A DNA stretch of 64,000 nucleotides from Atherix ibis (taxonomy: Eukaryota > Arthropoda > Insecta > Diptera > Athericidae). Position 1 is the first letter of the stretch, and each line of letters starts with the position of its first letter. Positions 34,841 to 46,611 of the stretch are shown piece after piece. The notes beneath the pieces were generated by a model. The model saw only the letters and a program-made list of their open reading frames with translations. It was not told the DNA's origin and did not search any database. The position numbers and the translations under genes were made by a program. The stretch is taken from positions 30,296,811-30,360,810 of the forward strand of contig OY282605.1 of NCBI GenBank assembly GCA_958298945.1, in the 5' to 3' direction.

Positions 34841-37800
34841 CAAGAAATCTTCAGTAAAATTATTGCATACATTTTACTTCTCATGCGCAAAAAAAAATAT
34901 TTTTTTTTTGTTTATTTATATAATAAAAAATAAGTTAAAAATTTAATAAAAAAAAAAAAAAAAAATTATAAACACGAAATGATCCAATTCTCCCCCTTCT
35001 CCTCATAAATTAAAAAAAAAATTGTCCTTATTTTAAAAATGTTCATGGTAAAGATAAAATCTTTATAACGAAGAGAAAATATAAGTTAGATGCCTCTTAA
35101 CCTTAGCCTTAAGCATAATTAGGCCTTGGCCACATGGTATCATCAATTTTGTTTTGGTTTTTATTTTAGGTTTTTTTCGTTTTTTTTTTGTGAAGAAAGA
35201 AATATTCTGCGGCGGACACACTTGAGTGAATTTCCTCTACACGTATTCGTGGAGAATTTTTACACTTATCCGTGGGAAAATTATGCATTGTTTGTGGGAA
35301 TTTGTCTTATCGAATTCTACAGAATTCGAAATGTTGTTGAATAATTTTTTCAATTAAATTTCAAGGGGTGAATTAGTGATGAATTCCATTTAAAAATATA
35401 ACATTCTGCTATACACTCAGCTTAAAGAAAATGGTCTTAATGCTAAAAAGACTATTCGTCATAATAGCCGAAAAAAAAAAATGTTTATTTAAATTCAATA
35501 TAAAAAATTTTTTGCCTCTGGATTATTAAAAATTGTCAAAATATTACTCAAAAAAATAATTTTTAATTTCTTTTAAATTAGAAAAAAAAAACAACAAGAA
35601 AAATAATACTTCTTAGTTTTTTGGAAGATAATGTTACTCATTCGATTTTAGATACTTTTTCCAAAATCATCCTTTTTGGTGATTGCAAAGGACAAACTTT
35701 TATATTATTTCTTGTTACATGTACAAATTTTCTAAATATAATTTCAACAAAAATTATGTATAATCAAATAAAATGAATTGTACGTGTTTCTTGTATACAA
35801 ATTTCATTATTGTCATAACAGAAAAAAAAAATTTCTTATTCTATTTATTATCTGCATTGCAGAAACAAGTAACAATATCCAATAATATATTTATCAAATG
35901 TACAATATCATATTTTATTTATATAATATATTGTTGGCTTTTAGTTAATTCTCTGATAGACGAGTGTACGAGTACACCTTTACGCATGACAATTTGTCAA
36001 AATTTTGTCAATCCGTAAATTCAATTATCCAGCGATAAAATGAAAAACAAACATGAAAATTAATTTAACAATTTTAAAAAGGATGTACTCGTATGTACTT
36101 GTACATACTTCATGTCGTTCATACCCCATCCACTTGTACAGGATCGTTCTATTATTTGTATAGTAAGCATCCCCACGAAATGGATCAACCACGTCAATAT
36201 TTTATTTCTATTTTAAAGATGGAAAGAAATATATTTTTTTTTAACGTTTGTCGGCGGAGAAGGGGGGGGGGGTGCTGTGGGTGGTGTGGTGAAAATATTG
36301 GTAGTGAGGTGAAAAATTTATTATAACGACACTTATATCACCAGTTTCCTGGTCGATTTTTTTCCCCCCATAATTTGTTTACTCAATTTTTCTGTTTATT
36401 TTATCTGTAATAGCAAGAACTGATGAACAGCAAGCCACAAAAACATACGAGTATCATATACGAGTATTGTTAGCCCATTTTGTAGGAGCATATCATGGAG
36501 AATCCTTCACGTTTACCCAAATATATGTACATACACTCTTGTGTCTTTATATGCATATGTGTATGTAGATAGATTTGAACATGATTCCATTGAATTGGGT
36601 ATTTTTTTTTTCCTGTTGATTTCGATGAGAAAAGGATAAAAGAGGCTTTCTATGTACCTGCGGGAATCATTTTTCAATTACTCAGCAAAGAGCACCCAAC
36701 ATCCTTAGTGTAAAACATGAATACTTTGTATGACTTATGAAGTCAAAAACTTAAACAAATTTTTCAGCATTTTAATTTCTTTTTTCAATTTTATTACTAT
36801 TTTTTTTTGTATAATATTATTAAAAAAATATGCAAATTCACTCAATGCTTTTACGGATTTATATACTAGAAAAACGGAAATAAGTGGTATTTTGTTGTTG
36901 TTGTATAAATCACTAGCGTTAAAGGAATTATAAATATCCTTATAATGTTATGGCAAGTGTTTAAGGCATAAAAAAAGAAATGTCGTAAATAGTCGTTGAT
37001 TGCAATAATTTGGGGAAACCGAGTGATGCAGAGTATTCTATATTCGGAATGAACGGTTAAAAAGAATCTCAACATTACGTCCGAAAAGAGGATTCAGGAT
37101 AAACTGCTGTGCATTCTTGGCGAAACCTAATAACTGTAGGGGCGCAATGCATCTAGCCAATTCATTGGAACACTTTTTGTAGAAGATACGATAAAATAAG
37201 GAAAGACAGGTGCTCCAGTGAGTCTAATGACTCTGTAATATTTTTGTCTCCTATTAATTTTATCGGTTAAATTTTTATTTCATCTAGTAAGTACAATAAC
37301 ATTTTGGAAGCGCCTGTCCATGCATGGAAATTATACTTTAGCTGGGCGGGAATATATTGACTGAATCAGATGGAGTGAATATTTTTTTGCATCGCTTATG
37401 GCAACCTAAACATTTTGCAGCATTTTTGGTAATATTAGCGGGGGTTGTGTTATGATAGCTATGGTGATACTCTAAAATTTAAAATAGGTGGCGCACAAAT
37501 CGGCATACAGTTTTCGGTCAGTTTTAATTCATCTGGCAGCACTACTATCAGTAAATGAGAGTAGTACTGTCGTCGAATTGCTCGCGAAACCATTTGTACG
37601 ATCATAAGTACGAAGAGATACGAAAACGACACGAATAAGCCGGCATCATAATGTGATGAATTTTTTTGTGGGTCATTCTGCGTTAGCCAGCGTAGCTGAT
37701 TAAACGTGCTCTAATTAAACTTCGTACTATAAAACTGTTATAAATGTCATTGAATCATTTAGGTTTAAAGCTAAAAATACATTTTTTTTATATATTTTAT

Positions 37801-38024
37801 ATAATTTATAATATATAAATTTTAAATAATATACAAGAATGGAAAGTTTTTCGGTTTCAGTTATGCAAGTACCATTTATGAAGGGATAATGGCTGGAGAT
37901 TTCAGTTTCGCTTTAGAGACAGGAAACCGCTCTCTATTTTGGAAGTATTAAAATCCACTCTGTTCTTCCAGCCCCATAATACGATAATATACTTTCTATA
38001 TCAGAATTTTATGAGTTTAACAAA
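34841..38024. other. long AT-rich stretch, no gene recognised
   Basis: Contains an A-run of about 17 near 34950, an 11-G run at 36262-36272 within a G-rich patch, and many ACGAGTA words typical of fly intergenic DNA. A 52-codon plus-strand frame near 37030-37190 (with RPKRGFRINCCAFLAKPNNC) has no motif I know. About 37080-37700 is less A/T-rich than the rest. Confidence 0.4.
36262..36300 (+). other. G-run and G-rich patch
   Basis: Eleven consecutive G followed by GTGCTGTGGGTGGTGTGGTG. Unusual in this A/T-rich DNA and able in principle to form a G-quadruplex. Confidence 0.5.
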
Positions 38025-38905
38025 CGAGGTCTGTTCAAAAAGTATCGCGAATTTTGTGTTTTTTTTTAAAATTATTTATTCATTAATATCTATTTTGTCC
38101 CCTTCAAAGTAATCCCCACCAGATATTATGCAATTGTGCCAATATTTTTTCCACTCCTCGAAGCACATCAAAAAATCTTTTATTATGATCTTGTTCAGCT
38201 CCTCCTTCAATGTCATCTTTATCTCCTCAATCGTAGCGTAGCGTCGTTCTTTCATGGGGCTCTTCAGTTTTCGAAATAAAAAAAAGTCACAGGGGGGCAG
38301 ATCTGGGGAATACGGTAGCTTCGGTGTGTTGTTTTTGCCAAAAATAGCAAAAGCCAGTTTTTGTTCTTGAACAAATCCGGGCGTTTCCGGCGAATTGTTT
38401 CGTGCAACTTGTGCATAACTTGCAGGTAATAATCCTTATTGACCGTTCTACCCTGTGGCAAGAACTTATGATGCACAACGCCCCTGTAATTGAAGAAAAC
38501 TGTAGGCAAAACCTTCACATTCGACCGAACTTGGCGCTTTTTTCGGTCTTGGCTCATGCGGTAGTTTCCATTGGGATGAATGAGCTTTGGGTTCCACGTC
38601 ATAACCGTAAACCCATGATTTGTCACCAGTTATGACCGTCTGGAGCAAATTTGGTTCGTTGCGGATCGAGTCCAACAGCTCCTTAGCAATATTAATGCGA
38701 TGCTATTTTTGATTGAGCAAAAATCGAAGACGAGCCAAAACACGTGCAAGCTAAGCAGGTGTCAAATATTAACTGAACATTCAAAATGGCCGAACTTAAT
38801 GGCATAAGTGAGAAACATGAGTATCAATATAACGCCACAAAAAAATCGAAAGTCGAATATACGTAACCCGCGGTAATTGAAAATGTACTTTTTAAACAGA
38901 CCTTG
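38025..38905 (-). mobile_element. mariner (DD34D), internally deleted
   Basis: The element is 881 bp, with ends CGAGGTCTGTTCAAAAAGTA and the complement of CAAGGTCTGTTTAAAAAGTA. TA follows at 38906-38907; the left flank is AA, probably a mutated TA. Minus-strand frames (38264-38675) have TGDKSWVYGYD, PHEPRPKKA and a KNKNWLL block running straight into LFLAK. The HHDNAPAH motif with the second catalytic Asp is therefore deleted. The C-terminal part after the CDFF-type motif remains as far as about 38100. The N-terminal DNA-binding half is missing. Confidence 0.85.
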
Positions 38906-38907
38906 TA

Positions 38908-40139
38908 CGTTGTCGTTCCATCTCCATGACCGAAGAGCAATGACGTGAATTAGATAACAATAGGTTGGATTAGAAATAACAGAAAAATGATCATTCATGA
39001 AAATTATAAAGTAAGCCAGATATAGAACCGAATCCTGGGGAAACTCAGTCTGTAAAAACTTTTACTGAATGATTCGAAAGATAGTTTGAAATCCATTTGA
39101 AAAGGTAATCGTCGATATAAAAAAAGCTGCTGCCAATACCTTTTAAATGCCTTTGAAATAAAAAGTGCAATAATTCTACACTCCCCAAAGAAATGGAGAG
39201 TGTGGTTCCAGTTTTCGGCTAGATATGCCATCAAATTACCATTGGATCTATTGCTAACATATGGAAACCATATTCACTGTCACTGAAAAGTTTCCTTAAT
39301 TCAAGATATTTCATTAGTTCACAGTTAGTCAGTGTTTCCATAATCTTAAAGGTATGTTGGTGCAATGGGTCGGTAATTAGAGGGGGAAGAGGACTTGCTT
39401 TTTCATCATAAAAAAATTTTTTCAATCAAAATAATACTTTAAGTTTATCAATCATAAAAATTTTTTCGAGAAAATAATACTTTAAGTTCTTCTTTGCTTC
39501 AATTTGTACTTTTCGAAAAAAAATTACGAAAAATAATACCCTCTGAACAATAAAAACGAAATTGTTAATTGACTAAAATAATGAAAATTTTCTTGTTTTA
39601 AAAATATCTCAAGTCTAAGAAAACTTTTTGCACTTTTTTTTAAAAATATATTTCTCGTTTCTTTTTTGATATATTTTATTTTTTAAGTATAAAAATCCTT
39701 TGAAATTCTGTATTTCGAAATTCGAACCAAATTTATTTGTAATAAACACTAAATGGCAGAAAATTATTTTGCTAAGAAAATATGATAGTTAATATAAAAA
39801 AAAAACTTATTAAAGGGATTTATATCGTTGCTCAAAAAGTATATTCAGTTAAGTGGCGATATTGTCACTGGTCATAGGGGCTGAGTAATTTTAGACCTTA
39901 TAATGACAAACTTTTAGTGACACTTTAGCATTTTAAATGGTTTTAAAGGTAAATTAATGTATAAAGAGATAAATAATTTTAGATCATCAAATATGCCATC
40001 TGGCAGTACTACAAATCAAGCTTATACATTAATCCTGGATAGGCATGCAATTCATGTTTCAACCACGTCCAACGACCCTAACGCACTTTTTTTTTATGGT
40101 AGTCCGTTACGAAAAATGAAACAACGAAATTTGGAGTAA
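38908..40139. other. AT-rich spacer
   Basis: No gene recognised. Confidence 0.4.
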
Positions 40140-40640
40140 TGATGTGCCATCAAATTCAGTGTTAAACTTGGTGAATCTGCAAAATCGACTTAGAAAAAGT
40201 TGCAATGAGCCTGTTGGAAATATCGCTTATCAAGAGTACAAGTTTTTTTGGTTATTAAAAGCATTTTTGAAAAGCTGAGAAACATTAGAAGACGAACTTT
40301 TTTCAGTGAGAATTTTCAACGGAAACACCGCCTGGCAAATAAGTTTTTGCAAAAGCATTCGTCAACTCCCCCTTTCACCCTATCTAAATCAGAGTAACTT
40401 TTTTTTTAGGACCCATGATTGAAAACACTCGATCGGACCTCATATTCTTACTGTCGATAACATCCAAAGACGTGTTACCAAAGAGCTAAAGACTATTTCA
40501 TTTGAAGCCTTCCAGCACTGCTATGAGCAGTGAAAACAACACATCTACCGATGGAAAGCTGCCCAAATTTAAAAAAAAACTACTTTAAAAAGGAAAAGAA
40601 ATTAAATTTATAACTCATTACTTTTCTGCCATTTAATAAT
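40140..40640 (+). pseudogene. mariner transposase relic, N- and C-termini only
   Basis: Plus-strand reading gives IKFSVKLGESAKST (about 40147-40195), the FCVKLGKSATET-type first helix of a mariner DNA-binding domain, and LSRVQVF (about 40228-40250). After a gap comes DNIQRRVTKELKTISFEAFQ and QHCYEQ (about 40455-40530), the usual C-terminal ELKAIS...CFEQW helix. The whole catalytic core is deleted. The relic at 55450-56320 appears to belong to the same family. Confidence 0.6.
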
Positions 40641-41579
40641 TCCAATACACTTGATTTCGTTATTGCAAGACCATTTTTCATACTCCAATAATATTTCTCC
40701 ACTTAAAAGCTCATAAAATTGATAGTAAAAATTATTTTGCAAATATTCTTAATTAAATTTCTTTTCATTTATAAAATAATTAAATCAGATATTATTTTTT
40801 TTATTTTAATCCATTTCAATAAAGCAAAAATGCTTTTATACTGAACAAAATAATTTCATATAATAATTATTAATCCTGTCAGGGAGTATTGTTAACAATT
40901 TAATCATCAATAAATATTTTCAGTGTTCATCTAGAAAAAAAATTTGAAATTTTCATTAATTTTATTAGAATATTTTCATTATGAATATTTTCTATAAAAT
41001 TATTAATTGAATCTAATTTCTATAATTTATATAATTAATTAAATTTAGTTGAATATTTATAATAATAAATATGTTCGGAATTTTATATTAAAATCTTTTT
41101 GACCATAAAATTTAATTTTACTCAATTAATTTTTATAAAATCAAATCAGTTTACTGAAAATTACATGATACACTATGTGGTATGACAAGAATACAAGAAC
41201 GTTCAATATTAAAAATTAATGGAAAAAAACCAATTTTCCCAATTACGAGTTAGTGAAAAAATAATAATAAAATGGTAATAAAAATTCTTCAGTAATTTAA
41301 TCAATTACTAAGTTAATGTTACTGGTTAATAAATACTGTTTGCTCTTGTCAGATACTTTTATAATTTCAATACACGACCACAACAGTTACTGTTTTTGTG
41401 GTTATCTACTTTGCGGTTTGGAAAGTATAGTACAATAAAACACTCTTATAATTTTGACGTAGATAAACAATTCTCTATTTTTTCTATTTCATAAAATGCC
41501 ATTATAAAATATTATAAACAATTAATATAAAAATTTGACACTTTTGCGATCATTTAAATTCAACTTTTATCTTAATATA
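40641..41579. other. AT-rich spacer
   Basis: Nothing recognised. Confidence 0.4.
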
Positions 41580-42811
41580 AGTTGTAGTAAAAATAAATCC
41601 ATTATTTTTGCATTAAATTGAAGGTTTTATTTAGCATAGATAGAATGATACGATTAAGGTCAAATATGCACCGTTTTGTTCGATAACTTGTTGCCATTTT
41701 GGAGGTAATTTCATAATGTCTCTCTCATAGAAACCCTCGTCCCTATTGGCAAAAAACTGGGACAGTCGGTTTTCACAAGCTTCTCTTGAGGCGAATTTTT
41801 CACCTGCAAAATCATTCGTCATAGACAGGAAGAGGTGGTAATCACTTGGTGCCAGGTACGGACTATAAGGTGGATGCATAAGAACATCCCAACCAAGTTC
41901 CCGGAACTTCTGGCGAGTCACTATCGATGTATGCGGCCTGGCGTTGTCCTGATGGAACACAATTCCTCTCCTATTGGCCAAAGCTGGCCGCTTCTGGGCG
42001 ATTGCTTCTTTCAGACGGTCCAATTTGTTGACAGTATAGGTCCGAATTAAGAGTTCGGCCGTAGGGGAGCAGCTCATAGTAGATGATTTCCTGCCAGTCC
42101 CACCAAACACACAGCAAAACCTTCCTGGCTGTCAATCCTGGCGTTTGCGCCGGGTGACCGCGATTTGACCACGACCGTTGTCGCTTGATGTTGTCGTAAG
42201 TGACCCACTTTTCATCACCAGTAACCATCCGCTTCAGAAATGGATCGATATTGTTGCGATTCAGCAGGGATTCGCAGATTGAAATTCGGTCCATGAGGTT
42301 TTTTTGCGATAACTCGTGTGTCACCCATATATCGACCTTTTTTTCGTATCCAGCCTTATTTAAGTGGTTCCAAACGGTTTTTTGTGCAATGTTTAGCTCC
42401 TGGGCAATCGAAACAATGCTTACGTGACGGTCGGACACGACGATTTCCATTTTATTATCGACATTTTCGACAATTGGCCTTCCAGAGCGTGGTGCATCAA
42501 AATTGCGCATAATTGGCTGTTAAAGTACCAGGACCATAAACACTATTCACATTTTCAGCTGCCTGGCTTGCGTTTTCGCCTTTATCGAAGAAAAACTGCA
42601 AAATATGGCGTATTTTCTCTTTGTCCATCTTTGACGCGTGCTAAAAAAATACTGAGTCAAGTAATCACAAAACTGTATGAGAAGTCTTTTTAGTACGAAA
42701 TCTTATCTTTCTAACGCCATCTAGTGCAACCCGATCGCACTTTTAAAACGGGAGATACAGACTCCTAAAACCATCTATTGGCAAAATAATGGATTACCTA
42801 TTACTACACCT
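41580..42811 (-). mobile_element. mariner (DD34D), near full length
   Basis: The element is 1232 bp. The left end is AGTTGTAGTAAAAATAAATC; the right end is the complement of AGGTGTAGTAATAGGTAATC, followed inward by a shared CATTATTTT. TA flanks lie at 41578-41579 and 42812-42813. Confidence 0.87.
41631..42628 (-). pseudogene. mariner transposase, frameshifted but catalytic residues kept
   Basis: The start ATG is at 42628 (MDKEKIRHILQFF). After NYAQF a stop and a deletion remove part of the helix-turn-helix. The frame 41971-42510 has GRPIVENVDNK, VTHEL, TGDEKWVTYDNIKR and LLCVWWDW. A frameshift near 42000-42110 leads to 41631-42110 with FHQDNARPHTS and LAPSDYHLF. The first, second and third Asp are all present, with 34 residues between the last two. 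The non-catalytic SPDL reads SPYL. The protein would be about 345 residues if unbroken. Confidence 0.87.
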
Positions 42812-42813
42812 TA

Positions 42814-43804
42814 TATATTGCTTGAACTGAGATTTTTTGCAGAACTCGATCCTTTTATTGCACTTTTTAATAACTTTTTCTTACAATTCGAAAAAAAGCT
42901 CAGCTATTAATTGAAAGATCTTGATTTTTAAATACTTTTAAGTTTAAGGATAGTCTGCATAAACATAAAGAAAATGTCCAACAGCGTCAAATCTCACTAT
43001 CTTTGAGGTCAAATGAAATCATCAAATTTCGAAATATCTCGTTTCGTGTATAGATTATTTTGCGCAAAAAATATTCTCTACATTTTTTGCGCAATAAAAT
43101 TTATACATTTAACATATTTTGGGACCTTTCTGTTAAAACCACATGCGATCCAAATCAATATCTTTGGAGTTATACAAAATTTTTTTTATTATAATGCGAC
43201 CATAAGTATACTTACTTCTTTCCTTCTTATAAGAAGAAAACGAAGGATCTTTCCTTCTTAACTTTGAACTAAAGCCTATTTCTTTCGGCGTAGTCAGAGG
43301 TCGATTAAAAGCAACTATTATGATAAATATGCAAATTAGCGTCTAGATTTTTTATCTTTATTTTATCATAAAATAAATAACTCGATTCTCTTAATAAATA
43401 AGGAAAATATCGAAAAACGTTTTGAAAATTTGAAAAAGAAATTATATCTTCTGGTAAAAATATGAAATTTTTAATAATTTATGTGCATTTTTTTTTTAAC
43501 TGAAAATATATTTTTAAGTTATAAAATCTTAATAAAAGTAAACTAATATATTAAAGGAGAAGTTAAATTAAAATATCTATAAAAGAGACAAAGAAAAAAT
43601 ACCAGTAATCTTGGCTCAAACAAAAACGAAAGAAAATACTTTCAACAAAATTATTCTTTAAAAAATAATAAAAAACCTCTTCAAATTACATAACTACCAT
43701 TTACCTATAGAAAATATAATTAAAATAGTTTTTTCTTTGAATAAAAATTAAAATATATTAAATTTAATCATATAACTTCTATAATACATAATTGAATGAA
43801 AAGA
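42814..43804. other. AT-rich spacer
   Basis: A/T-rich sequence; the frame at 43013-43261 has no motif. Confidence 0.4.
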
Positions 43805-43806
43805 TA

Positions 43807-45080
43807 CGAGGGTCATTCAACAAGTACTTAGCCTCACCGCCCTATGGAAATGCTGTCACAAAAGAAATTTGCTATCGTGCAGTACATTCTTTAAGTAGTT
43901 TACTGTCAAAGTTTCAGTTGATTCCCTTAATTAGTTTTGTTTTGAGAGCCTTTGAAAGCGAGCGTGTCGGTCGGTTGCACAAAAATGGAAAAAGAACAAT
44001 ATCGTTCGGTGATTAGATTCTTGTTTTTGGAAGGGAAAACGCGCAGCGAAATCAAAGATCGCTTGGATGTTGTGTATGGTAACTCTTCTCCTTCGATGGC
44101 GACCGTCAAGAATTGGTTCAACGAGTTTGTTCGTGGCCGCACGTCGGTTTTTGATGAGCCACGCCCAGGTGCCCCTAAAACGGCTGCTACGGAGGAAAAC
44201 GTTAAAAAAGTCCACGATCTCGTGTTGGCAGACCGTCGATTGAAGGTTCACGAGATAGCTGAGACTGTGGGCATCGCAGTAGGAAGGGTGCATCATATTC
44301 TTCACGAAGAACTGGGCATGAGAAAGCTGTCGGCGCGATGGGTGCCGCGTTTGCTCACACCGGAAAACAAGCGCAACCGTCAGACCACATCGGCGACGTG
44401 TTTGGCGCTGTTTCAGCGCAATCCAGCGGAGCTCTTGCGTCGTTTCGTAACCATCGACGAAACATGGATTCATTGGTACACACCAGAGACCAAGGAACAG
44501 TCGAAACAGTGGACTTCACCCGGCGAACGTGCTCCGAAGAAGGCGAAGACTGTTCGATCGGCCGGAAAGGTGATGGCCACCGTTTTCTGGGATTCACAAG
44601 GTGTGATCCACATCGAAAACAATCACGGGGCGCTACTATGCTGACTTATTGGGCCGATTTGACGTCGAATTGAAGAAAAAGCGGCCCGCTTTGCGAAGAA
44701 AAAAGTGCTGTTCCACCAAGACAACGCGCCGGCTCACACCTCCGCCATCGCCATGGCCAAATAGGTCGAATTGCGCTATGAATTGCTGCCCCATTCACCG
44801 TACTCTCCAGATTTGGCCCCCTGTGACTACTTTTTGTTTCCAAACCTGAAAAAATCACTCGACGGGAATAGATTTGCGTCGAATGAGGAGGTCATCGTCG
44901 CCACGGAGGCCTATTTTGCTTCCCTCGAGAAAATGTATTTTTTTGACGGGTTAAAAAAGTTAGAGCATCGCTGGGCCAAGTGTATCGATCTTGAAGGAGA
45001 TTATGTGGAAAAATAAATTGCCACCTTTCCAAAATGTTCGTTTTTCTTTTGTTGGCGAAGTACTTGTTGAATGACCCTCG
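43807..45080 (+). mobile_element. irritans-type mariner, full length
   Basis: The element is 1274 bp with near-perfect inverted ends CGAGGGTCATTCAACAAGTA and TA flanks at 43805-43806 and 45081-45082. Its sister at 49837-50857 lies in the opposite orientation about 4.8 kb away. Confidence 0.92.
43985..45016 (+). pseudogene. irritans-type mariner transposase, two frameshifts and one stop
   Basis: It starts MEKEQYRSVIRFLFLEGKTR at 43985 (Himar1-like N-terminus) and ends GDYVEK-stop at 45016. The frame is open to 44644 through the helix-turn-helix region, GAPKTAATEEN, LGMRKLSARWVPRLLTP and the first catalytic block IDETWIHWY. Frame changes near 44620 and 44700 compensate for each other, since the total length is a multiple of three (344 codons). 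FHQDNAPAH and LAPCDYFLF keep the other two Asp. A TAG at about 44762 truncates the middle. This is one of the least damaged copies. Confidence 0.92.
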
Positions 45081-45421
45081 TAGTCTTTTCGATATTAAAA
45101 AATAGATTTTTTAATATAAAACTTTTAAGTAAAACTAATCCGAATTATTTTTTTTCTTTCTATATTACAGATAAATACCATCAAGAATAAATTGAGAGCC
45201 AAGCAAGGATATTATTAGTACTACAGGAAATTTGCACTGTTTATTGAAAAGAAAAAAAATTTCTTTTTTATCAATTTGAAGAGAAAAAAATAAAAGGATT
45301 CACTGTGTGCAATCGAGAGAAAAATTAATTTCAAAATAATAAAAAAAATCGAGAACAAATCCTTTCTTTGTTAGCCTAAAGATAAAAGGAGACTAGTGAC
45401 AAAATAAAATTCCTAAGGCAA

Positions 45422-45706
45422 CTACGGTAAATAAATGAGATCTCCTTGAGACTGGCTTGCCAATCCTCCAGATGCGACTAAAATCTTAATTCTCACGAAA
45501 TGACCAGAATCTGCTGACCATAAATTATTCTCTTCAACATAATAAGAAGGAGTTCTCCAAACAAATCCACAAATACCTGTCTTCATATAGTTGACTAATC
45601 CTGAATACGTTTATCGTTTGTCGTCCTTCCAGATATCATCTTCGTCGCTGCCAGATAAACGCGCCAAGATTATATTCAGTGAATAAGTGATAATATGCGA
45701 CCCGAT
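45422..45706 (-). pseudogene. unrecognised 95-codon reading frame with one internal stop
   Basis: The minus strand is open from 45706 to a TAG at 45422-45424 except for one TAA at 45611-45613. Before the TAA it reads RLSGSDEDDIWKDDKR. After it come MKTGICGFVWRTPSYYVEEN (ATG at 45586), then LWSADSGHFVRIKILV and SGGLASQSQGDLIYLP. The amino-acid mix is balanced, unlike chance frames in this A/T-rich DNA, and the block is less A/T-rich than its surroundings. I recognise no family. It could be a decayed gene fragment, an exon pair split at CAG|GA near 45600, or an intact 54-codon frame from 45586. It lies about 400 bp upstream of the signal-peptide exon, on the other strand. Confidence 0.35.
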
Positions 45707-46130
45707 TTATTAGCGTAGAAGATGTTATCGTTAACTGATTGGTTCTTAAGTTAAATGACAATATTTGTTTGTGTTATATTTTTTTGCTGATACTATTATT
45801 TAATAAGTGAAACAACGGTACAGTCACTAGGATAAAATCTTAAAAGGATTACCGCATCGTTTTTGTATATATTACAAATAGTGAGAACGTGTGGTATATT
45901 CGTGCAATCAATAACGCATGTAATGATAAATTTGAAAAGATAATATTTAAAAAAAAAAAATTTAATTCTATATTACATCTCTTTATGTGTATATCATTTA
46001 AGTTTAATTAGAGCTTTTTTTCATCTACGTATGTGTGTATGTGAATTTTAAATAGTTTATCATCTTTAGTTTTTTTTTTGTAAAGAGAAAATTCTTTTTT
46101 TAATTAAATTCATCTTCAAAGCTAAGAAAA

Positions 46131-46206
46131 ATGCTCATCAAGTGGATTATTATTGGATTTTTGCTAACTACCATATTTGAACAAGGAGCTATTGCCAGTT
46201 TATCAG
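46131..46206 (+). CDS. first coding exon of a predicted secreted peptide (signal peptide)
   Basis: The ATG at 46131 sits in AAAAATG, a good fly start context. The exon encodes MLIKWIIIGFLLTTIFEQG then AIASLS: a Lys, a hydrophobic core of about 12 residues and an AIA|S cleavage site after residue 22. It ends TCAG|GTGAGT (donor 46207), in phase 1. It pairs in frame with 51119-51207 to give 54 residues. The exon is too short for ordinary ORF scans. Which family it belongs to is unknown. Splicing to a different downstream exon, outside this reading, is possible, since many secreted and receptor genes have a phase-1 intron after the signal peptide. Confidence 0.5.
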
Positions 46207-46611
46207 GTGAGTTTAATTTCATTCGTTTTTGAATTCTTTTTATCCTGATTGCTTAGTTCCAAAAACAAAAACATCCTTTTCAGTGTCTCTATTATCCTAT
46301 TTTCACCCTCAGAATTTTTAATCTATTAATATAAATTGGAGTACGAGTAGAGTGGGAAGGGATTTTGCTGGATTTTTATGATCAATAATCCTTATATGAC
46401 AAATTGTAATTATCTCAACTTGTTCGAAATTGACTTACCCGATAGAGAAAAATATTAGTAATTTTTACTCAATTGTAAATTTTTTTCTTTGATACTATCA
46501 AATTGAATTAGATAATTAACCAATCTGTATATTTTTGAGATTTTCTGAATCTATTAAAATACTTTCAACAATAAAATTAATTCAAAATTAGATATTTTCA
46601 TTAAAAGAAAA

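Noticed and set aside
35126..35344. 72-codon plus-strand frame
   Set aside because: Phe/Tyr-rich, as expected from A/T-rich DNA, with no domain.
37026..37190. 52-codon frame with RPKRGFRINCC
   Set aside because: No splice sites, no start, no motif; length within what chance allows.
37505..37540. TCAGTTTT initiator-like site as a promoter
   Set aside because: No TATA or downstream element at the right distance and no gene behind it.
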